Positions 35,233 through 44,057 of a stretch of 64,000 nt of DNA are shown piece after piece. The notes under the pieces are model-generated. The model saw only the letters and a program-made list of their open reading frames with translations. It searched no databases and was not told where the DNA came from. The position numbers and the translations under genes are program-made. The stretch's first letter is position 1. Each line of letters starts with the position of its first letter. Source of the stretch: Faecalibacillus intestinalis (GTDB lineage Bacteria > Bacillota_I > Bacilli_A > Erysipelotrichales > Coprobacillaceae); the NCBI RefSeq assembly GCF_003024685.1, contig NZ_PYLQ01000006.1, positions 1 to 64,000 of the forward strand. The letters run 5' to 3'.

Positions 35233-35787
35233 ATGAATTATGCAGAAATTAAGAATTTTGATATCGCTAATGGCTTAGGAGTTAGAGTTTCTTTATTTGT
35301 ATCAGGATGCACGCATCACTGTAAGAATTGTTTTAATCAAATGACATGGGATTTTAAATATGGAAAAGAGTTTAATCAAGAAGTAGAAGATTTAATTATA
35401 GATTATTTAAAACCAGAACATATAACAGGATTGTCTTTACTTGGAGGAGAACCAATGGAACCAAGTAATCAAAGAGCGTTATTACCATTTATTAAAAGAG
35501 TGAAAGAACTTTATCCACAAAAGGATATTTGGTGTTATACAGGTTATCTCTTTGATCAAGAACTTTTAAGTGAAAGTCGAGCAAGATGTGAAGTAACTGA
35601 TGAATTGTTATCTTATATCGATGTTCTAGTAGATGGTAAGTTTATTGAAGAACTTAAAGATTTAAGTTTAAAGTTTAGAGGATCGTCTAATCAAAGAATT
35701 ATAGATGTTAAACAAAGTTTAGAAAAAGATGAAATTATTTTATATAAAGATTTGAATGAAAATAGAAATTTTCAAAAATATGAATAA
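35233..35787 (+). CDS. nrdG: Anaerobic ribonucleotide reductase activating protein NrdG
   Basis: A 184-residue radical SAM activase that generates the glycyl radical on NrdD. The Fe-S motif CTHHCKNCF is near residue 27-35, followed by LSLLGGEPMEP and DIWCYTGYLF. It starts at MNYAEIKNF, seven bases after AGAGGA. NrdG usually follows nrdD directly; here two unrelated genes intervene. Confidence 0.94.
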   Translation: MNYAEIKNFDIANGLGVRVSLFVSGCTHHCKNCFNQMTWDFKYGKEFNQEVEDLIIDYLKPEHITGLSLLGGEPMEPSNQRALLPFIKRVKELYPQKDIWCYTGYLFDQELLSESRARCEVTDELLSYIDVLVDGKFIEELKDLSLKFRGSSNQRIIDVKQSLEKDEIILYKDLNENRNFQKYE

Positions 35788-35819
35788 GACGATATACACT
35801 ACATAATTAGATAAAATTA

Positions 35820-35828
35820 TGCTATAAT
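35820..35828 (+). promoter_or_regulatory. Extended -10 element upstream of pssA
   Basis: TGCTATAAT is a consensus extended -10; the -35 position (TACATA) is weak. It lies about 30 bases upstream of the pssA start. The same TGCTATAAT word occurs upstream of tilS. Confidence 0.5.
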
Positions 35829-35857
35829 GTTTTCGTTAATTATAGAGGGAGTAGAAT

Positions 35858-36472
35858 ATGATAGGATTTTATAGTTACACTGTCATTCTTACATATTTAT
35901 CATTAGTTTTTGCGATGGTAGGAATTCACTTATCTGTCATAGGTGTTTATCAATGGTCATTTATTTGTTTAATGATGTGTGGTATTTGTGATACTTTTGA
36001 TGGAATGGTAGCAAGAAGTAAGAAGAATCGTACAGAGGAAGAAAAGAAATTTGGTATTCAAATAGATTCTTTATGTGATCTTATTTCTTTTGGTGTTTTT
36101 CCAGCAATACTAGGATATAATTTAGGATTATCTTCAGTAGGATGGCTTGCTATTGAAATACTTTATGTATTAGCAGCAGTTATTCGTTTAGCTTATTTTA
36201 ATGTTACTGAAGAAACAAGACAGCAACAAACAACAGAAAAAAGAAAGTATTATCAAGGTTTACCAGTTACAACTTCAGCCTTTATTTTACCTTTTGCATT
36301 TGCTTTAAGATATGTTATTTTTGGTTTAGATTACTTATATGGAACTTTAATGTTAATTACAGGTATTTTATTTGTTGTTGATTTTAAAGTGCCAAAATTA
36401 AAAGGGAAAGGACTTATTGCACTTGGTGTTCTAGTTGTTGTAGAACTTGTGCAAATTCTTTGTTTTTCATGA
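35858..36472 (+). CDS. pssA: CDP-diacylglycerol--serine O-phosphatidyltransferase
   Basis: A 204-residue membrane enzyme of the CDP-alcohol phosphatidyltransferase family. The motif D-G-x2-A-R-x8-G-x3-D-x3-D spans CDTFDGMVARSKK to FGIQIDSLCDLISFG (about 46-85). About six helices follow. It makes phosphatidylserine, the substrate of the overlapping psd gene. The four-base ATGA overlap shows coupling. Confidence 0.92.
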   Translation: MIGFYSYTVILTYLSLVFAMVGIHLSVIGVYQWSFICLMMCGICDTFDGMVARSKKNRTEEEKKFGIQIDSLCDLISFGVFPAILGYNLGLSSVGWLAIEILYVLAAVIRLAYFNVTEETRQQQTTEKRKYYQGLPVTTSAFILPFAFALRYVIFGLDYLYGTLMLITGILFVVDFKVPKLKGKGLIALGVLVVVELVQILCFS

Positions 36473-37329
36473 TTAAAGATCGTCAAGGACATATCGTTAA
36501 AGAATTAGAGGGTCAAAATAAATTATTAAAAAAATTATATAGCACATCTGCTGGTAGATGTGCTTTAAAAATCTTAGTATCACCATTTGTTACGCACTTA
36601 GGTGGTTTATATATGTCTTCACCATTTTCAAAGACAAGTATTTCTTCGTTTATTAAAAATAATGATATTGATATGAGTCAATATGAAGAAAAGAAATATA
36701 AAAGTTATAACGATTTCTTTACAAGAAGAATAAAGGATGGTCAAAGACCATTTGACGACTCTAAAGATGTATTGATGGCACCTGCTGATAGTAAACTTAC
36801 TTATTATCCAATAAATGATGATACGATTTTAGAAATCAAGGATACAAAATACCAATTAAAAGATTTATTACAAGATGAAACATTAGCTAAAGAATATGAT
36901 GGTGGAATATGTCTTGTATTTCGTTTAGCTGTTGATGATTATCATCGTTATAGTTATGTAGATGATGGTCAAATTGTTTCCCATAAGAAAATCAAAGGTA
37001 TTTTTCATACTGTTAATCCTATCGCAAATGATTATTATCCTATATACAAAATGAATAGTAGAGAGTACACTGTGATTGATTCAAATAACTTTGGTAGAAT
37101 GATTCAAATGGAAGTAGGAGCAATGATGGTTGGTAAAATTGTCAATTATAAACATAGTATTGCTACTAAAGGAGAAGAAAAAGGTTATTTTGAATTTGGT
37201 GGATCAACAGTTGTATTGATTTTGAAAAAAGATACTGTCAAAATAGATGATGATATTATAAATAATTCTAGTGAGAACATTGAAACAAGAGTATTACTAG
37301 GACAAACGATAGGACATAAAGGGGTGTAA
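36469..37329 (+). CDS. psd: Phosphatidylserine decarboxylase
   Basis: A 286-residue pro-enzyme that decarboxylates phosphatidylserine to phosphatidylethanolamine. VDDYHRYSYVDDG and the region near IYKMNSREYTVID are conserved. The self-cleavage site is FEFGGSTVVLIL near 245, with Ser of GGST becoming the pyruvoyl group; many bacterial enzymes have LGST instead. The start overlaps the pssA stop. Confidence 0.92.
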   Translation: MIKDRQGHIVKELEGQNKLLKKLYSTSAGRCALKILVSPFVTHLGGLYMSSPFSKTSISSFIKNNDIDMSQYEEKKYKSYNDFFTRRIKDGQRPFDDSKDVLMAPADSKLTYYPINDDTILEIKDTKYQLKDLLQDETLAKEYDGGICLVFRLAVDDYHRYSYVDDGQIVSHKKIKGIFHTVNPIANDYYPIYKMNSREYTVIDSNNFGRMIQMEVGAMMVGKIVNYKHSIATKGEEKGYFEFGGSTVVLILKKDTVKIDDDIINNSSENIETRVLLGQTIGHKGV

Positions 37330-37331
37330 AG

Positions 37332-38099
37332 ATGTCGAAGGTTATAGCAATTACAAATCAAAAGGGTGGCGTTGGTAAAACAACGACAAGCGTTAATTTA
37401 TCAGCTGCACTTGCGAAGATGAATTATAAAGTGTTACTTATAGATATGGATCCTCAAGCAAATGCAACACAAGGTATTGGTATCGATAGAGATTATATTG
37501 AATTATCAACATATCATGTTTTAACAGGAGAAGTTGGTTTAGAAAAAGTAATTCAACATTCTTATATTGAAAATCTAGATGTTGCACCAGGAGAAATAGA
37601 TTTAGCGGGGATAGATTTAGAATTAGCACATGTAAAACAAGGAAGAGAAGTGCGTTTAAAACAATCATTAGATAAAATTAAAGATTATTATGACTTTGTT
37701 TTTATTGATTGTCCACCAGCCCTTGGTTTATTAAATACAAATGCATTAACTTCATGTGATACAGTACTTATCCCAGTACAATGTGAATACTATGCACTTG
37801 AAGGTTTAACACAATTGTTAAATACAATTAAATTAACACAAAATCATTTTAATAAAAAACTTTCTATTGAAGGTTTATTATTAACAATGTTAGATCAACG
37901 TACAAATTTAGGATTGGAAGTTTCTCAAGAAGTAAGAAAGTATTTTAAAGAAAAAGTTTATAAAACTGTTATTCCAAGAAATATTAAATTATCTGAAGCA
38001 CCAAGTGCAGGAATCTGTATTTTTGATTATGATGGATCTTCTGTTGGGGCTCAAGCTTATAAAGAACTTGCAAAGGAAGTGTTGAGTAGAAATGGCTGA
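37332..38099 (+). CDS. parA: Chromosome partitioning ATPase ParA/Soj
   Basis: A 255-residue deviant Walker ATPase. NQKGGVGKTTTSVNLSAAL is the P-loop with the signature Lys, LLIDMDPQANATQGIG follows, and FIDCPPALGLL is the B motif. It works with ParB in origin segregation and, in Bacillus, in DnaA control. It begins two bases after psd and overlaps parB by eight bases. Confidence 0.93.
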   Translation: MSKVIAITNQKGGVGKTTTSVNLSAALAKMNYKVLLIDMDPQANATQGIGIDRDYIELSTYHVLTGEVGLEKVIQHSYIENLDVAPGEIDLAGIDLELAHVKQGREVRLKQSLDKIKDYYDFVFIDCPPALGLLNTNALTSCDTVLIPVQCEYYALEGLTQLLNTIKLTQNHFNKKLSIEGLLLTMLDQRTNLGLEVSQEVRKYFKEKVYKTVIPRNIKLSEAPSAGICIFDYDGSSVGAQAYKELAKEVLSRNG

Positions 38100-38964
38100 G
38101 AAAAAGAAAAAATTAAATAAAGGATTAGATGCTATTTTTGGTGGAGATATTACATCATTAATTGATGATATTGAACATAATACACCTGAAAGTAGTCAAG
38201 AAAAAATCAAATTAGATGAAATTAGACCTAATCCTTATCAACCAAGAAAAGTATTTGATGAACAAGCTTTAAATGAACTTGCTTTATCAATTCAAGAACA
38301 TGGTATTTTTCAACCAGTTATTTTAAAGAAATCTGTTCAAGGATATGAAATTGTTGCTGGTGAAAGAAGATGTCGTGCAGCTAGAATGGCACATTTAGAA
38401 GAAGTTCCAGCAATTATTGTTGATTTTAGTGATCAACAAATGATGGAAATTGCTTTATTAGAAAATATTCAAAGAGAAGATTTAAATGCCATCGAAGAAG
38501 CACAAGCTTATCAAACGATGATGGAAAAACTTAAACTTACACAAAATGAATTAGCTAAACGTATTGGAAAATCAAGAACACATATTACAAATACACTTAG
38601 ATTATTGAATTTACCTGAAAAGATTCAAGAATATGTATTAGATGGTTCTTTATCAATGGGACATGCAAGAGCTTTAATTACATTGGATAAAGAAAGAGCA
38701 TTAAAGATTGCTAAAAGAGTTATTGATGAAAAGTTATCTGTTAGAGATGTTGAAAATATTGTAAAAGGTTTTGAACTTCAAGAAGCCAGAAAAAATAAAC
38801 CTAAGGTTGAAAAACCTAAAGAATATCAATATGTTGAAGGATTACTTAGAAAAAAATATCGTACAAGAATCAAAGTTGATGATAAGTCTATTACAATTAA
38901 ATACTCTGACACAGATGATTTAAATAGATTATTAGAATTAATGGGTGTTATTGAAGAAAGCTAA
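38092..38964 (+). CDS. parB: Chromosome partitioning protein ParB/Spo0J
   Basis: A 290-residue ParB CTPase. LDEIRPNPYQPRKVFDE opens the domain, the CTP-site VAGERRCRAARM and ENIQREDLNAIEEAQAY follow, then the helix-turn-helix TQNELAKRIGKSRTHITNTL and a C-terminal dimer domain. It is the Spo0J partner of the overlapping parA. A related protein (noc) lies 15 kb upstream. No parS palindrome was found by eye in the window. Confidence 0.93.
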   Translation: MAEKKKKLNKGLDAIFGGDITSLIDDIEHNTPESSQEKIKLDEIRPNPYQPRKVFDEQALNELALSIQEHGIFQPVILKKSVQGYEIVAGERRCRAARMAHLEEVPAIIVDFSDQQMMEIALLENIQREDLNAIEEAQAYQTMMEKLKLTQNELAKRIGKSRTHITNTLRLLNLPEKIQEYVLDGSLSMGHARALITLDKERALKIAKRVIDEKLSVRDVENIVKGFELQEARKNKPKVEKPKEYQYVEGLLRKKYRTRIKVDDKSITIKYSDTDDLNRLLELMGVIEES

Positions 38965-38988
38965 ACTTGGTTAAAAACCAAGTTTTTT
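38963..38988 (+). terminator. Intrinsic terminator of pssA-psd-parAB
   Basis: AAACTTGGTT / AACCAAGTTT form a 10-bp stem with loop AAA, followed by T's; the first stem arm overlaps the parB stop. Confidence 0.9.
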
Positions 38989-39079
38989 CTATGCAACAAA
39001 GTTATAGTAGATTGCAAAATTGATATTGTACATTTAGACTTCTTTATTTCAAAATATAAGTAAGAAAAGAGGTCATATT

Positions 39080-39945
39080 ATGGAATATCAAACATTAAAT
39101 AACGGATTAAAAATTCCTACAATTGGATTTGGTGTCTTTAGAGTACCAGATAAAAAAGAATGTGAAGAATCAGTATATCAAGCAATTAAAGCAGGATATC
39201 GTTTAATTGATACAGCTGCAGCTTATTATAATGAAGATGCGGTTGGTGCAGGCGTTAAAAGAGCAATTGCTGAAGGAATTTGCACAAGAGAAGATTTATT
39301 ACTTCTAAAATGTGGGTTCAAGATATGCAAAATTATGAAATGGCTAAACAAGCAATTGATGCTTCTATTGAAAAAAGTGGTTTAGGTTATTTAGATTTAT
39401 ATTTGTTACATCAAGCGATGGGAGATTATTTTAGTGCCTGGAGGGCCATGGAAGATGCGTATAAAGAAGGTAAGTTAAAAGCAATTGGTGTTTCAAACTT
39501 TTATGCACATATTCTTGTTAACTTTGTCCATACAGTAGAAATTAAACCAATGGTCAATCAAGTAGAATTACATCCTTATTACACACAAGAAAAAGCTTTG
39601 GAAACAATGAAATATTATAATGTTGTTCCTGAAGCATGGGCACCATTAGGTGGAGGGAGATATAATCCCTTTGAAGATGAAATGTTAAAAGAAATTGCAG
39701 AAAAACATAATAAAACAGTAGGACAAGTAATACTTAGATGGAATATCCAAAGAGGAGTCATTGTTATACCAAAATCAACACATGTAGAAAGAATTAAAGA
39801 AAATATAGATATCTTTGATTTTGAATTAAATGAAGAAGAAATGAAACAAATCTCATCATTAGATATGGGTTATTCAGGATCAAGAGCTAAACATTTTGAT
39901 GTTGAATTTGTGGAAATGTGTTTAGCTAAAAAAATACATGATTAA
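39080..39945 (+). pseudogene. Aldo/keto reductase with a 4-base frameshift
   Basis: The frame from ATG 39080 encodes the AKR5-like start [18 protein letters not shown] and [12 protein letters not shown], with catalytic Asp and Tyr, then goes out of frame near 39292. The rest ([13 protein letters not shown] ... YLHQAMGD ... AIGVSNF ... IPKSTHVERIKEN) continues in another frame to 39945. Family alignment predicts REDLFITSK here; the DNA has GATTTATTACTTC where GATTTATTTATTACTTC is expected. One copy of a TATT repeat seems lost. Intact length would be about 290 residues. Confidence 0.85.
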
Positions 39946-39951
39946 CGAGTA

Positions 39952-39994
39952 AGTATGATTATTTTCATTAAATGAAATAATCATGCTTTTTTTA
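39952..39994 (+). terminator. Intrinsic terminator
   Basis: A long stem (about 39953-39986) pairs GTATGATTATTT with AAATAATCATGC, followed by seven T. It closes the frameshifted reductase gene. Confidence 0.8.
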
Positions 39995-40018
39995 TATAAG
40001 GTGTTAAGATGGTTTTAG

Positions 40019-41510
<1,492 letters not shown>

Positions 41511-41512
<2 letters not shown>

Positions 41513-41562
41513 GAGCGCAATCCCCTTCCTCTAAGCGAAGCGTAGGGAAGGGTCTAGCTCCT
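41511..41562 (+). repeat. Left-end hairpin of the IS200/IS605 element
   Basis: CCCTTCC (41523-41529) pairs with GGAAGGG (41546-41552) around the loop word CTAAGCGAAGCGTA. An outer AGGAGC/GCTCCT pair (41511-41516, 41557-41562) plus TTTT could also stop transcription from the GH1 gene. The loop matches that of the right end with compensating base changes. Confidence 0.75.
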
Positions 41563-41663
41563 TTTATAGTTTTTATAAGAGATGTTGTTTTAGACGTGCA
41601 GCTGTGATATATTATAAGTATAAAAGACGCTCAGTCGTACTTGATTTTAGGAAGGATATTGCT

Positions 41664-42059
41664 ATGGAACTTGATACTAATAATCATTCAGTGTTCATGC
41701 TTAATTATCATTTAATTATGTGTGTCAAATACAGGAATAATGTTATTGATGATGCTATCTCATTACGGCTTAAAGAGATATTTAAAAACATATGCCTTAA
41801 TTATAATATTTCGTTGGAAGAATGGAATCACGATAAAGACCATGTTCATGTACTGTTCAGAGGACAGCCTAATAGTGAGATTTCTAAATTTATCAATGCT
41901 TATAAATCAGCAAGCAGTAGACTTATAAAAAAAGAATATCCAGAAATCAAGAAACATTTATGGAAGGATATGTTCTGGTCACAAAGCTATTGTTTGATAT
42001 CTACAGGTGGGGTGACCGTAGATATTATTAAGGAATATATTCAAACGCAAGGAAGGTAA
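41664..42059 (+). CDS. tnpA: IS200/IS605 Y1 transposase TnpA
   Basis: A 131-residue HUH single-strand transposase. The HUH motif is in DHVHVLFRGQ near 66-75 and the catalytic Tyr is about Tyr125 in IIKEYIQTQ. It excises and inserts single-stranded DNA at hairpin-bounded ends. The start MELDTNNHS follows GGAAGGATATTGCT; upstream in-frame codons are not conserved. All key residues are present, so it may be active. Confidence 0.92.
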   Translation: MELDTNNHSVFMLNYHLIMCVKYRNNVIDDAISLRLKEIFKNICLNYNISLEEWNHDKDHVHVLFRGQPNSEISKFINAYKSASSRLIKKEYPEIKKHLWKDMFWSQSYCLISTGGVTVDIIKEYIQTQGR

Positions 42060-42064
42060 AATAT

Positions 42065-43216
42065 ATGTCAAAAGCAAACAAAAGTAACAAGGCAATTAAA
42101 TATAGACTCTATCCAAATGATGAACAAAAAGTCATGTTTGCAAAAACTTTTGGTTGCTGTCGATTTGTCTATAACCAATTACTTGCCTTACAAAAACAAA
42201 GATACAAAGATGGAGAATCCCATCTTTCTAAGCTTAAATCAAATGAGTTCGCTACTCGTACATTAAAAAAAGATTATGATTTTCTCAAAGAAATAGATAA
42301 ATTTGCTGTTTCAAATGCCGTTTTTCATTTAGCAGACGCCTATGACAGATTTTTTAAAAAACAAAATCATTTCCCTAAATTCAAAAGCAAAAGAAAATCT
42401 AAAAAGTCGTATACAACAAACTTTACAAACAACAATATTCTTATTGGTAAAAATGTCATAAAGCTTCCTAAAGTTGGAATGGTCAAAGCTGTTATTCATA
42501 AGTTGCCTAAAGATGATTGGAAGCTTAAATCTGTTACTGTCTCTCAAGATAGTGTCGGTAACTATTTTGCTTCCGTTCTTTTTGAATATGAACAGGAAGA
42601 CATTCCATCTGTTTCCAAATCAAGTACAAATGCTATTGGACTTGACTATAAATCCGATGGACTTTATATGGACAGTAATGGGAATAAAGCAGGAGTTCAT
42701 AAATACTATCGAGAAAGTCATAAGAAGCTTGCTAAAGAACAAAGAAGACTTTCACGAAAAGCAGGTTCTAAAAAGAATGAAACAAAATCAAGCAACTATT
42801 TTAAACAAATGAGAAAAGTAAACAGAATCTATAGAAAAATAGCGAATCAACGTCTCGACAGTCTTCATAAGAAATCTACTGAGATAGCCAATCAGTATGA
42901 TATCGTATGTGTCGAAGACTTAGATATGAAAGCTATTGGAAATAAAGGTTTTGGCAATGGAAAAGCGACCTTCGATAATGGCTATGGAATGTTTCTTAAT
43001 ATGCTTGAGTACAAGCTTAAAGAAAGAGGTAAATATTTTGTAAAAGTTGACAAGTGGTACCCTTCTAGTCAAATCTGTCATTGCTGTGGAAGTGTAAAAA
43101 AACTCGACCTAAAAGACCGATTTTATACATGTGATTGTGGTTATACTGGAGACAGAGACCATAATGCAGCAATCAATATACTTACAGAAGGATTGAGGAT
43201 TCTTCAGTCCTTATAG
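42065..43216 (+). CDS. tnpB: TnpB RNA-guided nuclease of IS200/IS605
   Basis: A 383-residue TnpB, ancestor-type of Cas12. The N-terminal KAIKYRLYPNDEQKVMFAKTFG is followed by a RuvC-like domain with Asp in AIGLDYKSDG, Glu in VCVEDLDMK and Asp in GDRDHNAAINI (about D365). A zinc finger CHCCG ... CDCG lies between the last two. Known TnpBs use an RNA from the element's right end to cut target DNA and maintain the element. All catalytic residues are present. It follows tnpA by five bases. Confidence 0.93.
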   Translation: MSKANKSNKAIKYRLYPNDEQKVMFAKTFGCCRFVYNQLLALQKQRYKDGESHLSKLKSNEFATRTLKKDYDFLKEIDKFAVSNAVFHLADAYDRFFKKQNHFPKFKSKRKSKKSYTTNFTNNNILIGKNVIKLPKVGMVKAVIHKLPKDDWKLKSVTVSQDSVGNYFASVLFEYEQEDIPSVSKSSTNAIGLDYKSDGLYMDSNGNKAGVHKYYRESHKKLAKEQRRLSRKAGSKKNETKSSNYFKQMRKVNRIYRKIANQRLDSLHKKSTEIANQYDIVCVEDLDMKAIGNKGFGNGKATFDNGYGMFLNMLEYKLKERGKYFVKVDKWYPSSQICHCCGSVKKLDLKDRFYTCDCGYTGDRDHNAAINILTEGLRILQSL

Positions 43217-43363
43217 ATAAATTATAAAAGTAGGCTTGGGACGAGCCAAACTTATACGCTTGTGGACACTGTGTAAGACCTATAATGTATTGTCATTAGA
43301 GGCTGTAGTGGTTGAAGCAAGAAGCTCCGACTTCTAAACGAAGTGTAAGTCGGAGTAGTTCAC
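43217..43363 (+). ncRNA. Predicted omega RNA and right end of the element
   Basis: The bases after tnpB form hairpins: AAGT-GGCT ... AGCC-ACTT (43227-43251), and the right-end stem CTCCGACTT / AAGTCGGAG (43325-43333, 43347-43355) with loop CTAAACGAAGTGTA. The word GAAGCAAGAAGC (about 43314-43325) resembles the 3' end of known omega RNAs. By analogy a guide would begin just past the right end, here in the GH1 terminator region. RNA boundaries are inferred. Confidence 0.6.
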
Positions 43364-43367
43364 GACT

Positions 43368-43392
43368 AGAGATTCTAAGGAATCTCTTTTTT
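43368..43392 (+). terminator. Intrinsic terminator beyond the element
   Basis: AGAGATTC / GAATCTCT form an 8-bp stem with loop TAAG and a T-run. It probably was the GH1 gene's terminator before the insertion. Confidence 0.85.
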
Positions 43393-43446
43393 CTTTATAT
43401 AAGTGACAGATAAGCGATAAAGTTGTATGATAATCACGGTGATGAA

Positions 43447-44013
43447 ATGAATAGAGAAAAGACAAAACAAATTGTAACAGGAGCATTTATGGCAGCTCTT
43501 TTTGGAGTGTTATCAGTTGTAAATGTTTATACAGGGACGATGTTTGATATTATTTTTATTTATCTAATGACAGTTGCCTTAGCTTATTATACGTTTAAGT
43601 TTAATGAAAAGATGGCTGTTCTTGTCTTGTTTACAAGTACGTTTATTTTATTTTTAACAGGTGAACTATTTTTTACTTTGTATTCTTTTTTTACTTTACC
43701 ATTAGGTATTTTATATATTTATTGTATAAAAAAGAAGATTGATGGTAAATGGATTTTAAGAGTTTATAGTATGTTGAAGAATTATATTGTTTTATTTTTA
43801 TTAAATTCTTTATTAGGTTTAAATACTTTTACAGATGCAAAAGATATTTATTATAGTATTGTTGGTCTTTTTCCTTTTTTAGAAAGTGATTTTTTAAAGA
43901 ATGGAATGTTTATTATTTTATGGATCGTTTTATCATTTTCAGAAGTTTATATTATTAAAGTTTACACGAATCTATTTATCCTTCGAATGAATAAAAATAA
44001 GATGATGAAATAA
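43447..44013 (+). CDS. YybS/DUF2232-like membrane protein
   Basis: A 188-residue protein with about six hydrophobic helices, starting MNREKTKQIVTGAFMAALFGVLSV, the usual opening of this group. It is shorter than the roughly 300-residue Bacillus YybS. The assignment leans on the order yybS-gdpP-rplI-dnaB. Function unknown; it may be a substrate-binding component of an ECF-like transporter. The ribosome site is GGTGATGAA. Confidence 0.6.
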   Translation: MNREKTKQIVTGAFMAALFGVLSVVNVYTGTMFDIIFIYLMTVALAYYTFKFNEKMAVLVLFTSTFILFLTGELFFTLYSFFTLPLGILYIYCIKKKIDGKWILRVYSMLKNYIVLFLLNSLLGLNTFTDAKDIYYSIVGLFPFLESDFLKNGMFIILWIVLSFSEVYIIKVYTNLFILRMNKNKMMK

Positions 44014-44057
44014 ATGAATTCATGTATAATATAAGGTAATAAAGAGGAGGGTATTTC

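Larger units (their letters stand above)
41513..43363 (+). mobile_element. Complete IS200/IS605-family element
   Basis: The element contains a Y1 transposase (tnpA) and tnpB in the same orientation, bounded by two subterminal hairpins with matching loops. It has no terminal inverted repeats or target duplication, as expected. It sits between the stop of the GH1 gene and what looks like that gene's own terminator (43368). Exact ends are approximate: the left tip is at about 41505-41522 and the right tip a few bases past 43355. Confidence 0.85.
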
